Source: Closterium sp. Naga37s-1
Taxonomy: Eukaryota; Streptophyta; Zygnematophyceae; Desmidiales; Closteriaceae
Direction: 5' to 3'
DNA length: 64,000 nucleotides
Assembly (NCBI GenBank): GCA_947471745.1
Contig: CANJKZ010000774.1
Span: 4,438,001 to 4,502,000, forward strand
Both the position numbers and the translations under genes were made by a program. Shown piece by piece: positions 21,895 through 32,900 of this stretch. Under the pieces are notes generated by a model. That model did no database searches, was not told the origin of the DNA, and saw only the letters and a program-made list of their open reading frames with translations. Position 1 is the stretch's first letter; each line of letters opens with the position of its first letter.

Positions 21895-22025
21895 TGTCAA
21901 AATGTTATGATGCTTATATTGTGTAGGCTGTAGTGGGGTAGCCCATAAGGGGTACAATCCACCTAGGGTTAGTACTTGTAACCACTTTGATCTTAGTTCA
22001 TCCATTCTCGTTCAGTATTCTGACA
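21895..22025 (+). repeat. Element A 5' LTR (131 bp)
   Basis: TGTCAAAATGTTATG... to ...TATTCTGACA, TG/CA ends. It is visibly more diverged from LTR 26337-26469 than that one is from 33695-33828, so it is not the original partner of the middle LTR. Confidence 0.92.
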
Positions 22026-22079
22026 CGGTTTCAGAGCAGGTCCTGTTCCAGGACCGTTTTTTTTTTTTGGGCCCACCGC
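22026..22079 (+). promoter_or_regulatory. Element A PBS, hairpin and GGGCCC box
   Basis: CGGTTTCAGAGCAGG directly follows the LTR (first base T to C). An inverted repeat GGTCCTG-TTC-CAGGACC spans 22039-22055, then a T tract and GGGCCCACC (22069-22077). Confidence 0.75.
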
Positions 22080-22591
22080 GTAATTCCCTGCTCGTAGCGC
22101 TGCCCCACTAGTCGCGCTGCCCTGCCCTGCCCGTCGCGCCACCCTGCTGGCCGCACGCTGCCCTGCCCTGCCCGTCGCGCCGCCCTGCAGGCAAAGCGCT
22201 GCCCTGCCCTGCCCGTCGCGCCGCCCTGCCCTGCCTGTCGCGCCGCCCTGCTGGCCGCGCGCTGCCCTGCCCAGCCCGTCGCGCCGCCCTGCTGGTAGCG
22301 CGCCACCCTCCCCTGCCTGTCGCGTCGCCCTGCTGGCCGCCACGTCACCCTGCCCTGCCCGCGCGCCGCCCTGCTGGCCGCCGTGCCACCCTGCTCTGCC
22401 TGCGCGTCGCCCTGCCCTGCCCGCACGCCGCCCTGCCCTGCCATTTGCGCTGCCCTGCCCTGGCCGCGCGCCGCTCTTCCCTAGCCGTACGCCGCCTCGC
22501 CCTGCCCTGCGCGCTTCCCTAGTGCTCGCGCGCCGCCCTGCCTGCGTGCTGCCCTGCTGGTCGCACGCCACCCTACTCTGCCCGCTACCGT
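22080..22591. repeat. Element A leader minisatellite
   Basis: CCCTGCCCTGCCCGTCGCGCCGCCCTGCTGG-like units, imperfect, about 500 bp. Minus-strand Gly/Arg/Ala-rich open frames across it are artefacts. Confidence 0.85.
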
Positions 22592-22716
22592 ATGGCTTCT
22601 CTCAGTGTTCTCACCTTCGATCATGAGGGCCGTCCGATCCAGTTCGATACGTGCTTCGAAGACTTACAGCTGTACCTACTGAGCGATTCTAGAGACAGCG
22701 TTTCGTTGTTTCGCTG
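22592..22716 (+). pseudogene. Element A gag N-terminal fragment
   Basis: MASLSVLTFDHEG through SVSLF, about 42 codons of the family gag. It is then fused to linker sequence (CGCTGCGTCTGGGGGTGC) and meets a TGA at once. In B the same point continues DHTSG. Confidence 0.85.
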
Positions 22717-25700
22717 CGTCTGGGGGTGCTGAGCCTGCGAGTGCGGAGCCTGGGGGTGCTGAGCCTGCGAGTGCGGAGCCTGGGGGTGCTGAGCCTGAGG
22801 GTGCGGAGCCCGGGGGTGCTGAGTCTGAGGGTGCGGAGTCTGGGGGTGCTGAGCCTGAGGGTGTGGAGCTTGGGGGTGTTGAGCCTGAGGGTGCGGAGCC
22901 GGAGGGTGCTGAGTCTGAGGGTGCGGAGTTTGGGGGTGCTGAGCCTCGGGGTACTGCGTCTGCCGGAGGTCCTGTGGGTGCCTCGCCACGACTCTCTCAC
23001 CGGCGGGAGCCTCTCTCACCGCAGCAGCTGCGCGAGTTGTTTTCTCAGCGCACACGCCTTAGGAGTGCCGATGCAGGAGCTAGAGGCACTGCCGCTGGAG
23101 GCACTGGAGCTGGAGGTGCTAGAGCTACTAGTCCTGGAGGTGCGGGAGTTACTGCTGGAGCTAGAGGTACCAGAGGTGCTGGAGATACTAGTCCTGGAGG
23201 TGCTCGTACTAGAGGTACTGGAGCTTCCGGAGCTGGTGGTGTTGGAGGCGCTGGAGTTGGAGACCCTGGAGCCGGAGGCACTATAGCTGGAGACCTTGGA
23301 GCTGAAGGCACTGGCGCTGGAGGCGCTGTAGCTGGAGGAGCTGGAGCTGGAGACCCTGGAGCTGGAGGCCCTGCCACTGGAGGCATTGGAGCTGGAGGTG
23401 CTGGAGTTACTGCTCGGGCTGGAGGTCCCGGAGTTGCTGGAGCTGCTGGTCTTGGAGGTGCTCATACTAGAGGTACTGGAGCTGCCGGAGCTGGTGGTGT
23501 TGGAGGCACTGGAGCTGGAGACCCTGGCGATATAGGCACTTGAGCTGGAGACCCTGGAGCTGGAGGCACTAGCGCTGAAGCCGCTGGAGCTGGAGGAGCT
23601 GGAGCTGGAGACCCTGGAGCTGGAGGCCCTACCGCTGGAGGCACTGGAGTTGGAGGCGCTGGTGCTAGAGGCGCAGGAGCTCAAGGCACTGGAGCTGGAG
23701 ACCCTGGAGCTGGAGGCACTAGCGCTGAAGCCGCTGGAGCTGGAGGCACTGGAGCTGGAGACCCTGGAGCTAGAGGCGCTAGAGCTGGAGACCCTGGAGC
23801 TGGAGGTGCTGGCACTGGGGGTGCTGGAGCTGGCGGTACTGGTGCTGGAGGCACTGTGCAGCGACGACCGTTTTTCGTTCCGCCACCACCGTCGTCTCTG
23901 CCGCCACCTGTCTCGGTCCTTTGCAGGGTTCTTAGTCTCCCGACTTCTACTGGCCTTACTCCTAGCTTGCCATGTCCACCGCCTCACCAGTTGCGACCAC
24001 AGTTACAGCTAGACTCCCCACTACCTGGTCCTTCTCCTTACGCTGAGAAGACAGACTCTCTTACAGAGCGTCGTGAGCCTGAATCTCGTCCTCCCTCGCC
24101 TGTTCGCGCAGTTCGCACTGGTCATCGTGTTCCTCGTCCGCGTCCTCCTCCTGTCCCCGGCACTCACGTTATGGCACTTTGTCCATCCTCTGTTCCTCAA
24201 TGATTTCCCCTGCTGTCTCCTCCTGCGTCCTCTCTTGCTGACGGCCCGGACCCTAAGTCTGACTTAGTTCGTGTTGCCTGTCCTACTGACCCACGTCTTC
24301 TAGCCACTGTTGTCAGTGACCCTTCGTTTGAGTCCGCTGTTGCGTCTTCCCTTGTTGCTGAGCTTGTTGACTTTGATGCCGCCTGTCGTCTCGACTACGC
24401 CGCTAGTCTTGTTGCTGAGTCTGAGTCTGACTGTCCTCCATCCGTCGGGGGTGAGTGTGCTCTTGGCACGGACGTCCTTGAGGACAGGCAGGTGGACTTT
24501 GAGTGTCTTGCAGCTGCTGTGCCTCATCTCATGGCCATGCGCTCTTACGCAGAGGCGATTACGGGTCCCTACTGCTCTTAGTGGCGGACAGCCATGGACG
24601 CAGAGATGGTATCCTGGAAGTCCACAGGCACGTACGTCGACGCAGTTCCCCCTCCTGGGGCAAACAAAGTCGATGGCATGTGGATTTTCAGGGTGAAGCG
24701 GCCGCCTGCTTCTCCGCCTTTCTTCAAGGCTCGTTACGTTGCACAAGGCTTCAGTCAACGACAAGGAGTTGACTTCTTCCAGACCTTCTCCCCTACCCCG
24801 AAGATGACCATCCTTCGGGTTCTGCTGCACATCGCAGCTCAGCGTGACTACGTGCTGCACTCTCTTGACTTCAGCACAGCTTTCTTGCAGGGCAGCCTGC
24901 ATGAGGAGATTTGGCTGCGCCGCCCACCTGGCTTCACTGGGTCGTTTCTTGCAGGTACCCAGTAGAGCCTCCGGCGGCCAGTCTACGGTCTCCGCCAGGC
25001 GCCTCGTGAGTGGCACAACACACTGAGGACAACGCTTGCGGCTCTTGGGTTTGCTCCTTCGACTGCTGACCCATCGCTGTTTCTGCGCACCGAAACTTCA
25101 CTGTTGCCGTTCTACATCCTCGTGTACGTCGACGACTTGGTTTTTGCCACTGCTGACACTGAGGCATTGGCCCTTGTGAAGTCGGAACTGTAGAAGAGAC
25201 ACACCTGCACTGACCTGGGTGAGCTGCGCAGCTATCTTGGCTTGCAGATCACCCAGGACAGAGCACGGTGCACCATCACCCTGACTCAGTCACACATGGT
25301 GCACCAGGTCCTTCAGCGCTTCGGCTTCCACTTCTCCTCGCCACGGTCCACTCCTCTGCCTACCGGTCACTCGCTCTCAGCTCCACCTTCGGACGAGTCC
25401 GTAGAGCCGAGTGGCCCGTATCCAGAGCTTGTGGGCTACCTCATGTACCTGATGACCTGCACTCGACCTGACCTTGCCTACCCTCTTAGCATCCTGGCAC
25501 GCTACGTCGCGCCTGGGAGACACCGACCAGAGCACTGGGAGGCCGCGTAGAGGGTGTTGCGCTACTTGTGCAGTAGATCGGGCATGGGGCTCGTGCGTGG
25601 AGGACGGGGTCCAGTTGTCCACACTGGACACGTAGACGCATCTTGGGTTGACGACTTGGCTACGCAGCGGTCGTCACAGGGTTACACTTTCAGCCTTGGC

Positions 25701-26126
25701 TACGGCTCTGTTTCTTGGCGGTCTACCCGCTCTTCTTCTATTCTCAGTTCTAGTTGTGAGGCTGAGATCTGTGCAGGGGCCATGGCTGCACAGGAGTTAC
25801 GCTGACTTGCCTACCTGCTGACCGACTTGGGAGAGCGGTCTCGTTCTCCTCCAGTTCTGTACGTAGACAACAAGGCCATGATTGCCTTGTGTCAGGAGCA
25901 CAGACAGGAGCACAGAACGAAGCACATCACTCTGCGTTACTTCCTTGCTCGAGAGTTGCAGCAGCGTGGTCAGGTTCGTCTTGCTTACATGGCCACTCGG
26001 GCCAACACTGCTAATATATTCACCCAGGCACTTCAGTCTGGTGATCATCAGCGCTTCTCTTCTGTGTTAGAGCCTTATGCCTACTTTGCCTCACTTGCTC
26101 ACTGCGTGACTTTGCTTGTACTGTGA
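22717..26126 (+). pseudogene. Element A linker, reverse transcriptase and RNase H
   Basis: A 1.1-kb Gly/Ala/Glu linker (units GAEPEGAE, then GAGDPGAGG), a Pro/Ser-rich stretch, RT with YVDD intact (25125-25136), and RNase H (HVDASWVDD, SCEAEICAG, YVDNKAM, TANIFTQAL). Lesions: TAG at 24579-24581 (Gln CAG in copy A'), TAG at about 24963 (Trp in D), TAG at about 25191 (Gln), TAG near 25549 and TGA near 25803 (Trp). The first is private to this copy and so younger than the duplication. Confidence 0.85.
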
Positions 26127-26336
26127 TCTATATATATACCTGCATGCTTCCTCTTGCAAGGCTATGATCACTGTACTATTTGTTCTCTTTTATATAACTC
26201 TGCATGTGAACTGGCCTTGTGGCCATTTGCTTGTGCTTGGAATGTGTGGTGACTTCGTGATCCACCCTGAGCTTGCTTTGCTTTTCTTGACTGGTCTTGT
26301 GACCACTTGTTCTCCCCCACTTTGCCTATGGGGGTG

Positions 26337-26469
26337 TGTCAAAACTGTTATAGTGCTTACTTTGTGTAGGCTGTAATGGGGTAGCCCATAAGGGGTACAA
26401 CCCAATTAGGGTTAGTACTTGTACCCAACTTCTGTTCAATCCAATCATTCTCGTTCCATAGTTCAGACA
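26337..26469 (+). repeat. Middle LTR shared by A and B (133 bp)
   Basis: TGTCAAAACTGTTATAG... to ...GTTCAGACA. Preceded by a purine-rich ATGGGGGTG and followed by a PBS, so it serves both as 3' LTR of A and 5' LTR of B. Confidence 0.93.
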
Positions 26470-26520
26470 TGGTTTCAGAGCAGGTCCTTCCCTAGGACCG
26501 AATTTATTCTAGGGCCCACC
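26470..26520 (+). promoter_or_regulatory. Element B PBS, hairpin and GGGCCC box
   Basis: TGGTTTCAGAGCAGG (PBS), inverted repeat GGTCCT-TCCCT-AGGACC (26483-26499), then AGGGCCCACC at about 26511-26520. Confidence 0.78.
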
Positions 26521-27491
26521 ACAGAGCTACCCCACTAGCTTCTCTGCCGCTCTGCCCTAACGGCGCACCGCCCTGCTGGCCGCTGTGCCGCCCTTAGCAG
26601 CCCGTCGCGCCGCCCTTAGCAGCCCGCGAGCCGCCCCTGCAGCCAGCGCGCCGCCCCTGCAGCCCGCTCGCTGCCCCTGCAGCCCGCTCGCTGCCCGCTT
26701 GCAGCCCGCTTGCTGCCCCTGCAGCCCGCTCGCCGCCCTTGCAGTCCGCTCGCCGCCCTTGCAGCCCGCTCCCCGCCCGCTTGCGGCCTGCTCGCCGCCC
26801 CTGCAGCCCGCTTGCCGCTCGCCTACGGCCCGCTCGCCGCTCGCCTACGGCCCGCTCGCCGCCCCTGCGGCCTGCTTGCCGCCCTTGCGGCCCGCTCGCC
26901 ACCCACTTGCGGCCTGCTCGCCGCCCCTTGCAGCCCACGAGCCGCCCTCTGACAGCCTGCTCGTTGCCCCTTGCAGCCCGCGAGCCGCCCCTGCAGCCAG
27001 CGCGCCGCCCCTGCAGCTCACTCGCCGCCCGCTTGCGGCCCGCTCGCCACCCCTGCAGCTCGCTCGCCGCTCGCTTGCGGCCCGCTCGCCACCCCTTGCA
27101 GCCCACGAGCTGCCCTCTTGCAGCCTGCGCGCCGCCCCTTGCAGCCCGCTAGCCGCCCCTTGCGGCCCGCTTGCCGCCCCTTGCAGCCCGCGCGCCGCCC
27201 GCAGGCAGTTCGCTTGCTGCCCCTTTGCAGCCCGCTCGCAGCCCTCTGGCAGCCCGCTCGCCGCCTCTTTGCAGCCCTCACGCCGCCCTCTGGCAGCCCG
27301 CTCGCTGCCCTTTTGCAGCCTGCCCGCCGCCCCTTAGCAGCCCGCGTGCTCGCCCGGCTGCTGTCCGCCCTGCTGCTTGTGCCACCCGGCTGCTGCCCGC
27401 CCTGCCCTGCCCTGCACGCTTCCCTAGTGCTCGCGCGCCACCCTGCCTGCGTGCTGTCCTCCTGGTAGCGCGCCACCCTGCTCTGCTCGCT
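26521..27491. repeat. Element B leader minisatellite
   Basis: Nearly 1 kb of GCCCGCTCGCCGCCCCTGCAGCC-type units. The same unit type fills the leader of C. The gag frame is open upstream of the ATG through part of this repeat, but sister starts place the true ATG at 27492. Confidence 0.85.
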
Positions 27492-29996
27492 ATGGCTTCT
27501 CTCAGTGTACTCACCTTCGATCATGAGGGCCGTCCGATCCAGTTTGATCCGTGGCTTGATGACTTACAGCTATACATACTAAGTGATTCTAGAGACAGCG
27601 TTTCGTTGTTTGACCACACCTCTGGAACCTCTCTCGCCCCTCCCGCCGCAGCTGACAGTGCGACTCGCTCACAGTGGCTTATGCATGACGCTATTGCTCG
27701 CTTAGCCATTCGCAACCACCTGCCGTTAGCCGAACGCGCTCACTTTGGCCAGCACAAGACTGCTAAGGCCCTGTACGACGCTGTAGTCGCTCGTTACTCC
27801 TCCCCTGCCACTGCTGCTCTAGGCCGCCTTATACTGCCCTACCTTTTTCCCGAGCTGTCCGCCTTTGCCACAGTCGAGGACCTCGTTACCCAAATCCGCA
27901 CTAGCGACGCTCGCTACCGCGCTGCTCTCCCAGCAGAGTTCCTTGACAGGAACCGGCCCCCGATGTACATCACTCTCTACTTCATAGTCACCCGCCTCCT
28001 TGACTCTCTTTGCGCTGTCAGGGACCACTTTCTCGCACTTGACCCCACTGACCTCACTGTTGACCTGCTCGAGCAGCACCTCCTTGCAGCTGAGACTAGC
28101 GTAGTCGCTGTAGGTGCCGTTCGTGGCACTCCTCGCACGCCCTTCTTTGAGGGGTGTTCCCCCTCCCCCCTTGCCCCCTCCTACGCTTCTGCTGCTGCTG
28201 TTGACATCCTTGGTGCTGAGGATGTCGAGACTGCTTCTGCTATTAGTGGGAAGCGCCGCAGCGGCAAGGGCAAGGGTGGCACGAGTGGTGGCGGTGGCAG
28301 CGGGGGTGGTGGTGGTGGCGGCAGTGGAGGTGGTGGAGGTAGCGGAGGTGGTGGCAGCGGTGGGAGTGGTGGCGGGAGTGGGGGCTTTGGTGGCGGCGGT
28401 GGTGGCAGCGGTGGGAGTGGCGGTAGTGGCGGCAGTGAGAGTGGTGGCAGTCATGGTGGAGCTGTTGAGAGGGGAGGTTCTGGCGGTGGCCAGAGGCAGC
28501 AGCAGCAGCGTCGGAGCGAGACCCCTTCGCCCCAGCACCTTCGTGAATGGTTTGCTCAGCGTGGGGCGTCTGGGGGTAGTGTTCGCTGCCCGTATGTCAT
28601 TCGCACGAGTGACCGTGCTGGTCAGACATGTGGGAAGCCTCATTCTCAGCACCGCTACTTCTCCTGCCTTGACAATGCTTGGCGCGCAGAGTTTGGAGAC
28701 GAGGCTAAGCGCCCCCGCTGGGCAGAGCTGCTTAGGTCTGGAGTTGACATCTTTGCTCTTGATGCTATCCTTGCTGCCATGTATGCCTTGTCTGTTAGTG
28801 CTGAGGGTGACTGTTACCTGTGTGTGCCGCCTGACCCAGGTATAGAGGCTGCTGCTCTAGGTGCTAGTGAGTCTGCTCTCCCTGGTACTGCGCCTGCTGA
28901 GGCCTTGCACACCTTCATGCTTGACTCAAGTGCTTCCCGCTGTTTCTTTCGCGACAGTTTCACCCTCACTCCTCTCTCTGCACCTGTACCAGTCAGACTG
29001 GCTGACCCCTCAGGGGGCCCAGTTCTTGCCCGTTCCTCCACTGTTCTCCCTTGTCCGGCGGTTCCGTCCGGTTCACTCTCAGGTCTTCACCTCCCCTCGT
29101 TCTCTACGAACTTGGTGAGTACCGCTGCCCTCCAGGATGCGATGGTCACTACCACCACTCCCGGGGGTCAGCGTGTGTCGATCTGCACGTGTACACGGAC
29201 GGGCTGTCACCTGGTCACTTTCACTCGTTGGCCTGGGTCGAGTCTGTACACACTGACTACCGAGCCTCCTCAGGTAGCTGCGTTTGCTCAGGTATCCGCG
29301 TCAGGTCCAGTAGCACCCCCCTGCTCGTGTCGCCTCCTGTTGTACCAGACTCTCCTCTGGCACCACCGCCTTGGTCACCCCTCCGTGCCACGCCTTCGTG
29401 GCATGCACTCCCGTCTCCTTGTTTCTGGTCTTCCCAGGTCTCTGCCTCCCCTCCCGCCCTCGCCTGCCCCGCCCTGCCTTCCTTGTGTCGAGGGGCGGCA
29501 GCTCGCCGCTCCTCACCCCTCCTCGTTTCCCCCGACGATTGCTCCCGTGCAGACTCTCCACATGGATGTGTGGGGCCCAGCTCGCGTCAATGGTCTGGAC
29601 CGCGAGCGCTACTTCTTGCTGGTTGTTGTCGACTACACGCGTTACACAACGGTTTTCCCCTTGCGCAGCAAGGGTGAGGTCCCTGCTGTATTGATCCCTT
29701 GGATCCGCGCAGTCCGTCTCCAGCTCCGCGAGCGGTTCCGCGAGGACCTTCTTGTCCTGCGTCGGCACTCTGTCAGAGGTGGTGAGTTCTCCTCCGACCT
29801 CTTGCAGGACATTTGTCGTGGGGAGGGCATCCTCCAGATGTTCACGCTTCTGGCCTCCCTGCAGCAAAATGGGATTGCTGAGCGCCGCATTGGCTTAGTC
29901 ATGGAGGTGGCTCGTACCTCCATGATCCATGCGGCTGCTCCCCATTTTCTGTGGTCGTTTGCGGTCCGGTACGCTGCGCATCAGCTCAACCTCTAG
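27492..29996 (+). CDS. Element B gag-protease-integrase
   Basis: 834 codons open from MASLSVLTFDHEG to a TAG where relatives have Trp (NL-stop-PRVS). Order: gag core (residues 1-240), Gly-rich stretch (about 260-325), degenerate zinc motif CPYVI...CGKPH...Y, protease, pre-integrase zinc (WHHRLGHPS...CLPC), integrase core. The protease triad is DSS instead of DSG (28923-28931). The second integrase Asp is Val (GTC 29772-29774). The zinc motif has lost its last Cys (Tyr). Structurally complete but presumably inactive. The ATG was chosen by alignment with C and F rather than the longer upstream frame. Confidence 0.85.
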   Translation: MASLSVLTFDHEGRPIQFDPWLDDLQLYILSDSRDSVSLFDHTSGTSLAPPAAADSATRSQWLMHDAIARLAIRNHLPLAERAHFGQHKTAKALYDAVVARYSSPATAALGRLILPYLFPELSAFATVEDLVTQIRTSDARYRAALPAEFLDRNRPPMYITLYFIVTRLLDSLCAVRDHFLALDPTDLTVDLLEQHLLAAETSVVAVGAVRGTPRTPFFEGCSPSPLAPSYASAAAVDILGAEDVETASAISGKRRSGKGKGGTSGGGGSGGGGGGGSGGGGGSGGGGSGGSGGGSGGFGGGGGGSGGSGGSGGSESGGSHGGAVERGGSGGGQRQQQQRRSETPSPQHLREWFAQRGASGGSVRCPYVIRTSDRAGQTCGKPHSQHRYFSCLDNAWRAEFGDEAKRPRWAELLRSGVDIFALDAILAAMYALSVSAEGDCYLCVPPDPGIEAAALGASESALPGTAPAEALHTFMLDSSASRCFFRDSFTLTPLSAPVPVRLADPSGGPVLARSSTVLPCPAVPSGSLSGLHLPSFSTNLVSTAALQDAMVTTTTPGGQRVSICTCTRTGCHLVTFTRWPGSSLYTLTTEPPQVAAFAQVSASGPVAPPCSCRLLLYQTLLWHHRLGHPSVPRLRGMHSRLLVSGLPRSLPPLPPSPAPPCLPCVEGRQLAAPHPSSFPPTIAPVQTLHMDVWGPARVNGLDRERYFLLVVVDYTRYTTVFPLRSKGEVPAVLIPWIRAVRLQLRERFREDLLVLRRHSVRGGEFSSDLLQDICRGEGILQMFTLLASLQQNGIAERRIGLVMEVARTSMIHAAAPHFLWSFAVRYAAHQLNL

Positions 29997-32900
29997 CCCC
30001 GTGTCTCCTTGCCGGAGACTTCGCCAACACTGCGTTGTACGGGGAAGGTTGGCGATGCGTCGGTGTTCCGGGTCTGGGGCTCTCGTGCCTTTGTTTGCGA
30101 TACTTCCGCGGACAAGCTCTCCTCCCGCGCTATTCCCTGCGTCTTCATTGGCTTTCCCCCTGACGCGCCTGGCTGGCAGTTTTACCACCCCACCTCTCGC
30201 CGTGTCCTTCCCTCTCAGGTTGTCATGTTTGACGAGTCGGTTCCCTTTTACCGTCTCTTCCCCTACCTCTCTGCCCCTCTCCCACCCCCGTCGCTCTTCC
30301 TTGCTCCAGGTCCCCCTCCGGTAGACCCCCTCCCCCCTTAGGATCCTGCTCCCTCAGGTGTGTCTCAGGTAGACCCACTCCCCGGGACTGTGCGTGTTGA
30401 GGTCGTTGTAGACTCAGGTGCTGCTAGAGGTACTGCGTCTGGGGGTGCTGAGCCTGCGAGTGCGGATCCTGGGGGTGCTGAGCCTACGCGTGCGGAGCCT
30501 GGGGGTGCTGAGTTTGAGAGTGCGGGGTCTAGGGGTGCTGAGCCTGGGGGTGCGGAGCCTGGGGGTACTGAGCCGGAGGGTGCGGAGCCTGGGGATGTTG
30601 AGCTTGGGGGTGCAGAGTCTGGGGGTACTGAGCCTGAGGGTGTGGAGCCAAGGGGTGCTGAGCCTGGGGGTGCGGAGCCTGGGGGTGCTGAGTGTGAGGG
30701 TGTGGAGTCTGGGGGTGCTGAGCCCAGGGGTACTGCGTCTGTTGGAGGTCCTGCGGGTGCCTCGCCACGACTGTCTCCCCGGCGAGAGCCTCTCTCCGCA
30801 CCGCAGCTGTGCGAGTGGATTGCTCAGCGCACTCGCCTTATGAGTGGAGCTGCCGGAGTTGGAGGCAGTCCCGCTGGAGGCACTAGAGCTGGAGGTGCTG
30901 AAGCTACTAGTCTTGGAGATGCTGTAGTTCCTGCTGGAGCTGGAGGTACCGGAGGTGCTGGTGCTGCTGGTCCTGGAGGTGCTCGTACTAGAGGTACTGG
31001 AGCTGCCGAAGCTGGTGGTGTTGGAGGCACTGGAGCTGGAGGAGCTGGAGCTGGAGACCCTGACGTTGGAGTCGCTGAAGCTGGAGGCACTGGCGCTGGA
31101 GGCGCTGGAGCTGGAGGTACTGGCGCTGGGGGTGCTGGAGCTGGAGGTACTGGTGCTGGAGGCACTATGTAGCAGCGACCGTTTTTCGTTCTGCCGCCAC
31201 CGTCGTCTTTGCCGCCACCTGACTCAGTCCTTCGCCGGGTTCTTTGTCTCCCGTCTTCTACTGGCCTTCCTCCTAGCTTACTGAGTCCCCCGCCTTGCAA
31301 GTCGCAGCCACAGTTACAGCCAGACTCCCCATTGCCTGCTCCTTCTCCTTACGCTGAGCAGACGGACTCTTTTACAGAGCGTCATGAGCCTGAGTCTCGT
31401 CCTGCCTCGCTTGTTTGCAGTGTTCGCACTGGTCATCGTGTTCCTTGTCCGCGTCCTCCGCCTGTCCCCGGCATGCACGTTATGGCACTTCGTCCTTCCT
31501 CTGTTCCACTGCGAGTTCCCCTGCCGCCTCCTCCTGGGTCCTCTCTTCGTGCCCTTCCTTACCCTGAGTCTGACCTAGCTCGTGCTGTCAGTCCCACTGT
31601 CACTCGTCTTCTAGCCACTGTTGTCACTGACCCTTCGTTTGAGTCTGCTGCTGCGTCTGCCCTAGTTGCTGAGCTTGTTGACTTTGCTACCACATGCCGT
31701 CTCGACTATGCCACTAGTCTTGTTGCTGAGTCTGAGTCTGACTGTCCTCCGTCCGTCGGGGGTGAGTGTGCTCTTGGCATGGACGTCCTTGAGGACAGGC
31801 AGGAGGACTTTGAGTGTTTTGCAGGTGCTGTACCTCATCTCGTTTCCATGCTGATTGCACCTAAGGGAGACCCGGATGCACCAGACATCCCGACCCCGCG
31901 CTCTTACACAGAGGCAATTACGGGTCCCTACTCCTCTCAGTGGGAGACAGCCATGGACGCAGAGATGGCATACCGGAAGTCCACAGGCACCTACATCGAC
32001 GGAGTTCCCCCTTCTAGGGCGAACATAGTCGATGGCATGTGGATTTTCAGGGTCAAGCGGCCGCCTGGTTCTCCGCCTGTCTTCAAGGCTCGTTACGTTG
32101 CACGAGGCTTCAGTCATCGACAAGGAGTTTACTTCTTCCAGACCTTCTCCCCTACCCCAAAGATGACCACTCTTCGGGTGTTGCTGCACGTCGCAGTTCA
32201 GCGTGACTACGAGCTGCACTCTCTTGACTTTAGCACAGCTTTCCTGCAGGGCAGCCTGCACGAGGAGATCTGGCTGCGCCGCCCACCTGGATTCAATGGG
32301 TCGTTTCCTGCAGGTACCCAGTAGAGCCTCCGGCGGCCATTCTACGGTCTCCGCCAGGCACCTCGCGAGTGGCACGACACACTGAGGACATTGCTTGCGG
32401 CTCTTGGGTTTGCTCCTTCGACTGTTGACCCGTCGCTGTTTCTACGCACTGACACTTCGCTGCCGCCGTTCTATGTCCTCGTGTATGTCGACAACTTGGT
32501 CTTTGCCACTGCTGACACTGAGGCACTGGCCCTTGTGAAGTCGGAGCTGCAGAAGAGACACACCTGCACTTACCTAGGTTAGCTGCGCATCTATCTTGGC
32601 TTGCATATCACCCGGGACAGAGCACGGCGCACCATCACCCTGACTCAGTCACACATGGTGCTCCAGGTCCTTCAGCGCTTCGTCTTCCGGTACTCCTCGC
32701 CACAGTCCACTCCTCTGCCTACCGGTCACTCGCTCTCAGCTCCACCTTCGGACGAGTCCGTAGAGCCGAGTGGCCCGTATCCAGAGCTTGTGGGCTGCCT
32801 CATGTACCTGATGACCTGCACTCGACCTGACCTTGCCTACCCTCTTAGCATCCTGGCATGCTACGTTGCGCCCGGGAGACACCGACCAGAGCCCTGGCAG

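Larger units (their letters stand above)
21895..26469 (+). mobile_element. Element A: internally deleted copia, shares 3' LTR with B
   Basis: 5' LTR (21895-22025), PBS, GC-rich leader, the first 42 codons of gag, then a direct jump into the Gly/Ala linker, RT and RNase H, then LTR 26337-26469. The gag remainder, protease and integrase are absent, so it could only move with helper proteins. The left flank pentamer is ATCTT. No matching pentamer exists on the right because the next element starts at once. Copy A' in unit 2 has the same structure. Confidence 0.92.

Noticed and set aside
23016..23987. Ser-rich 323-codon minus-strand ORF (also 60235-61206)
   Set aside because: Antisense reading of the Gly/Ala/Leu linker of element A; follows repeat periodicity only.
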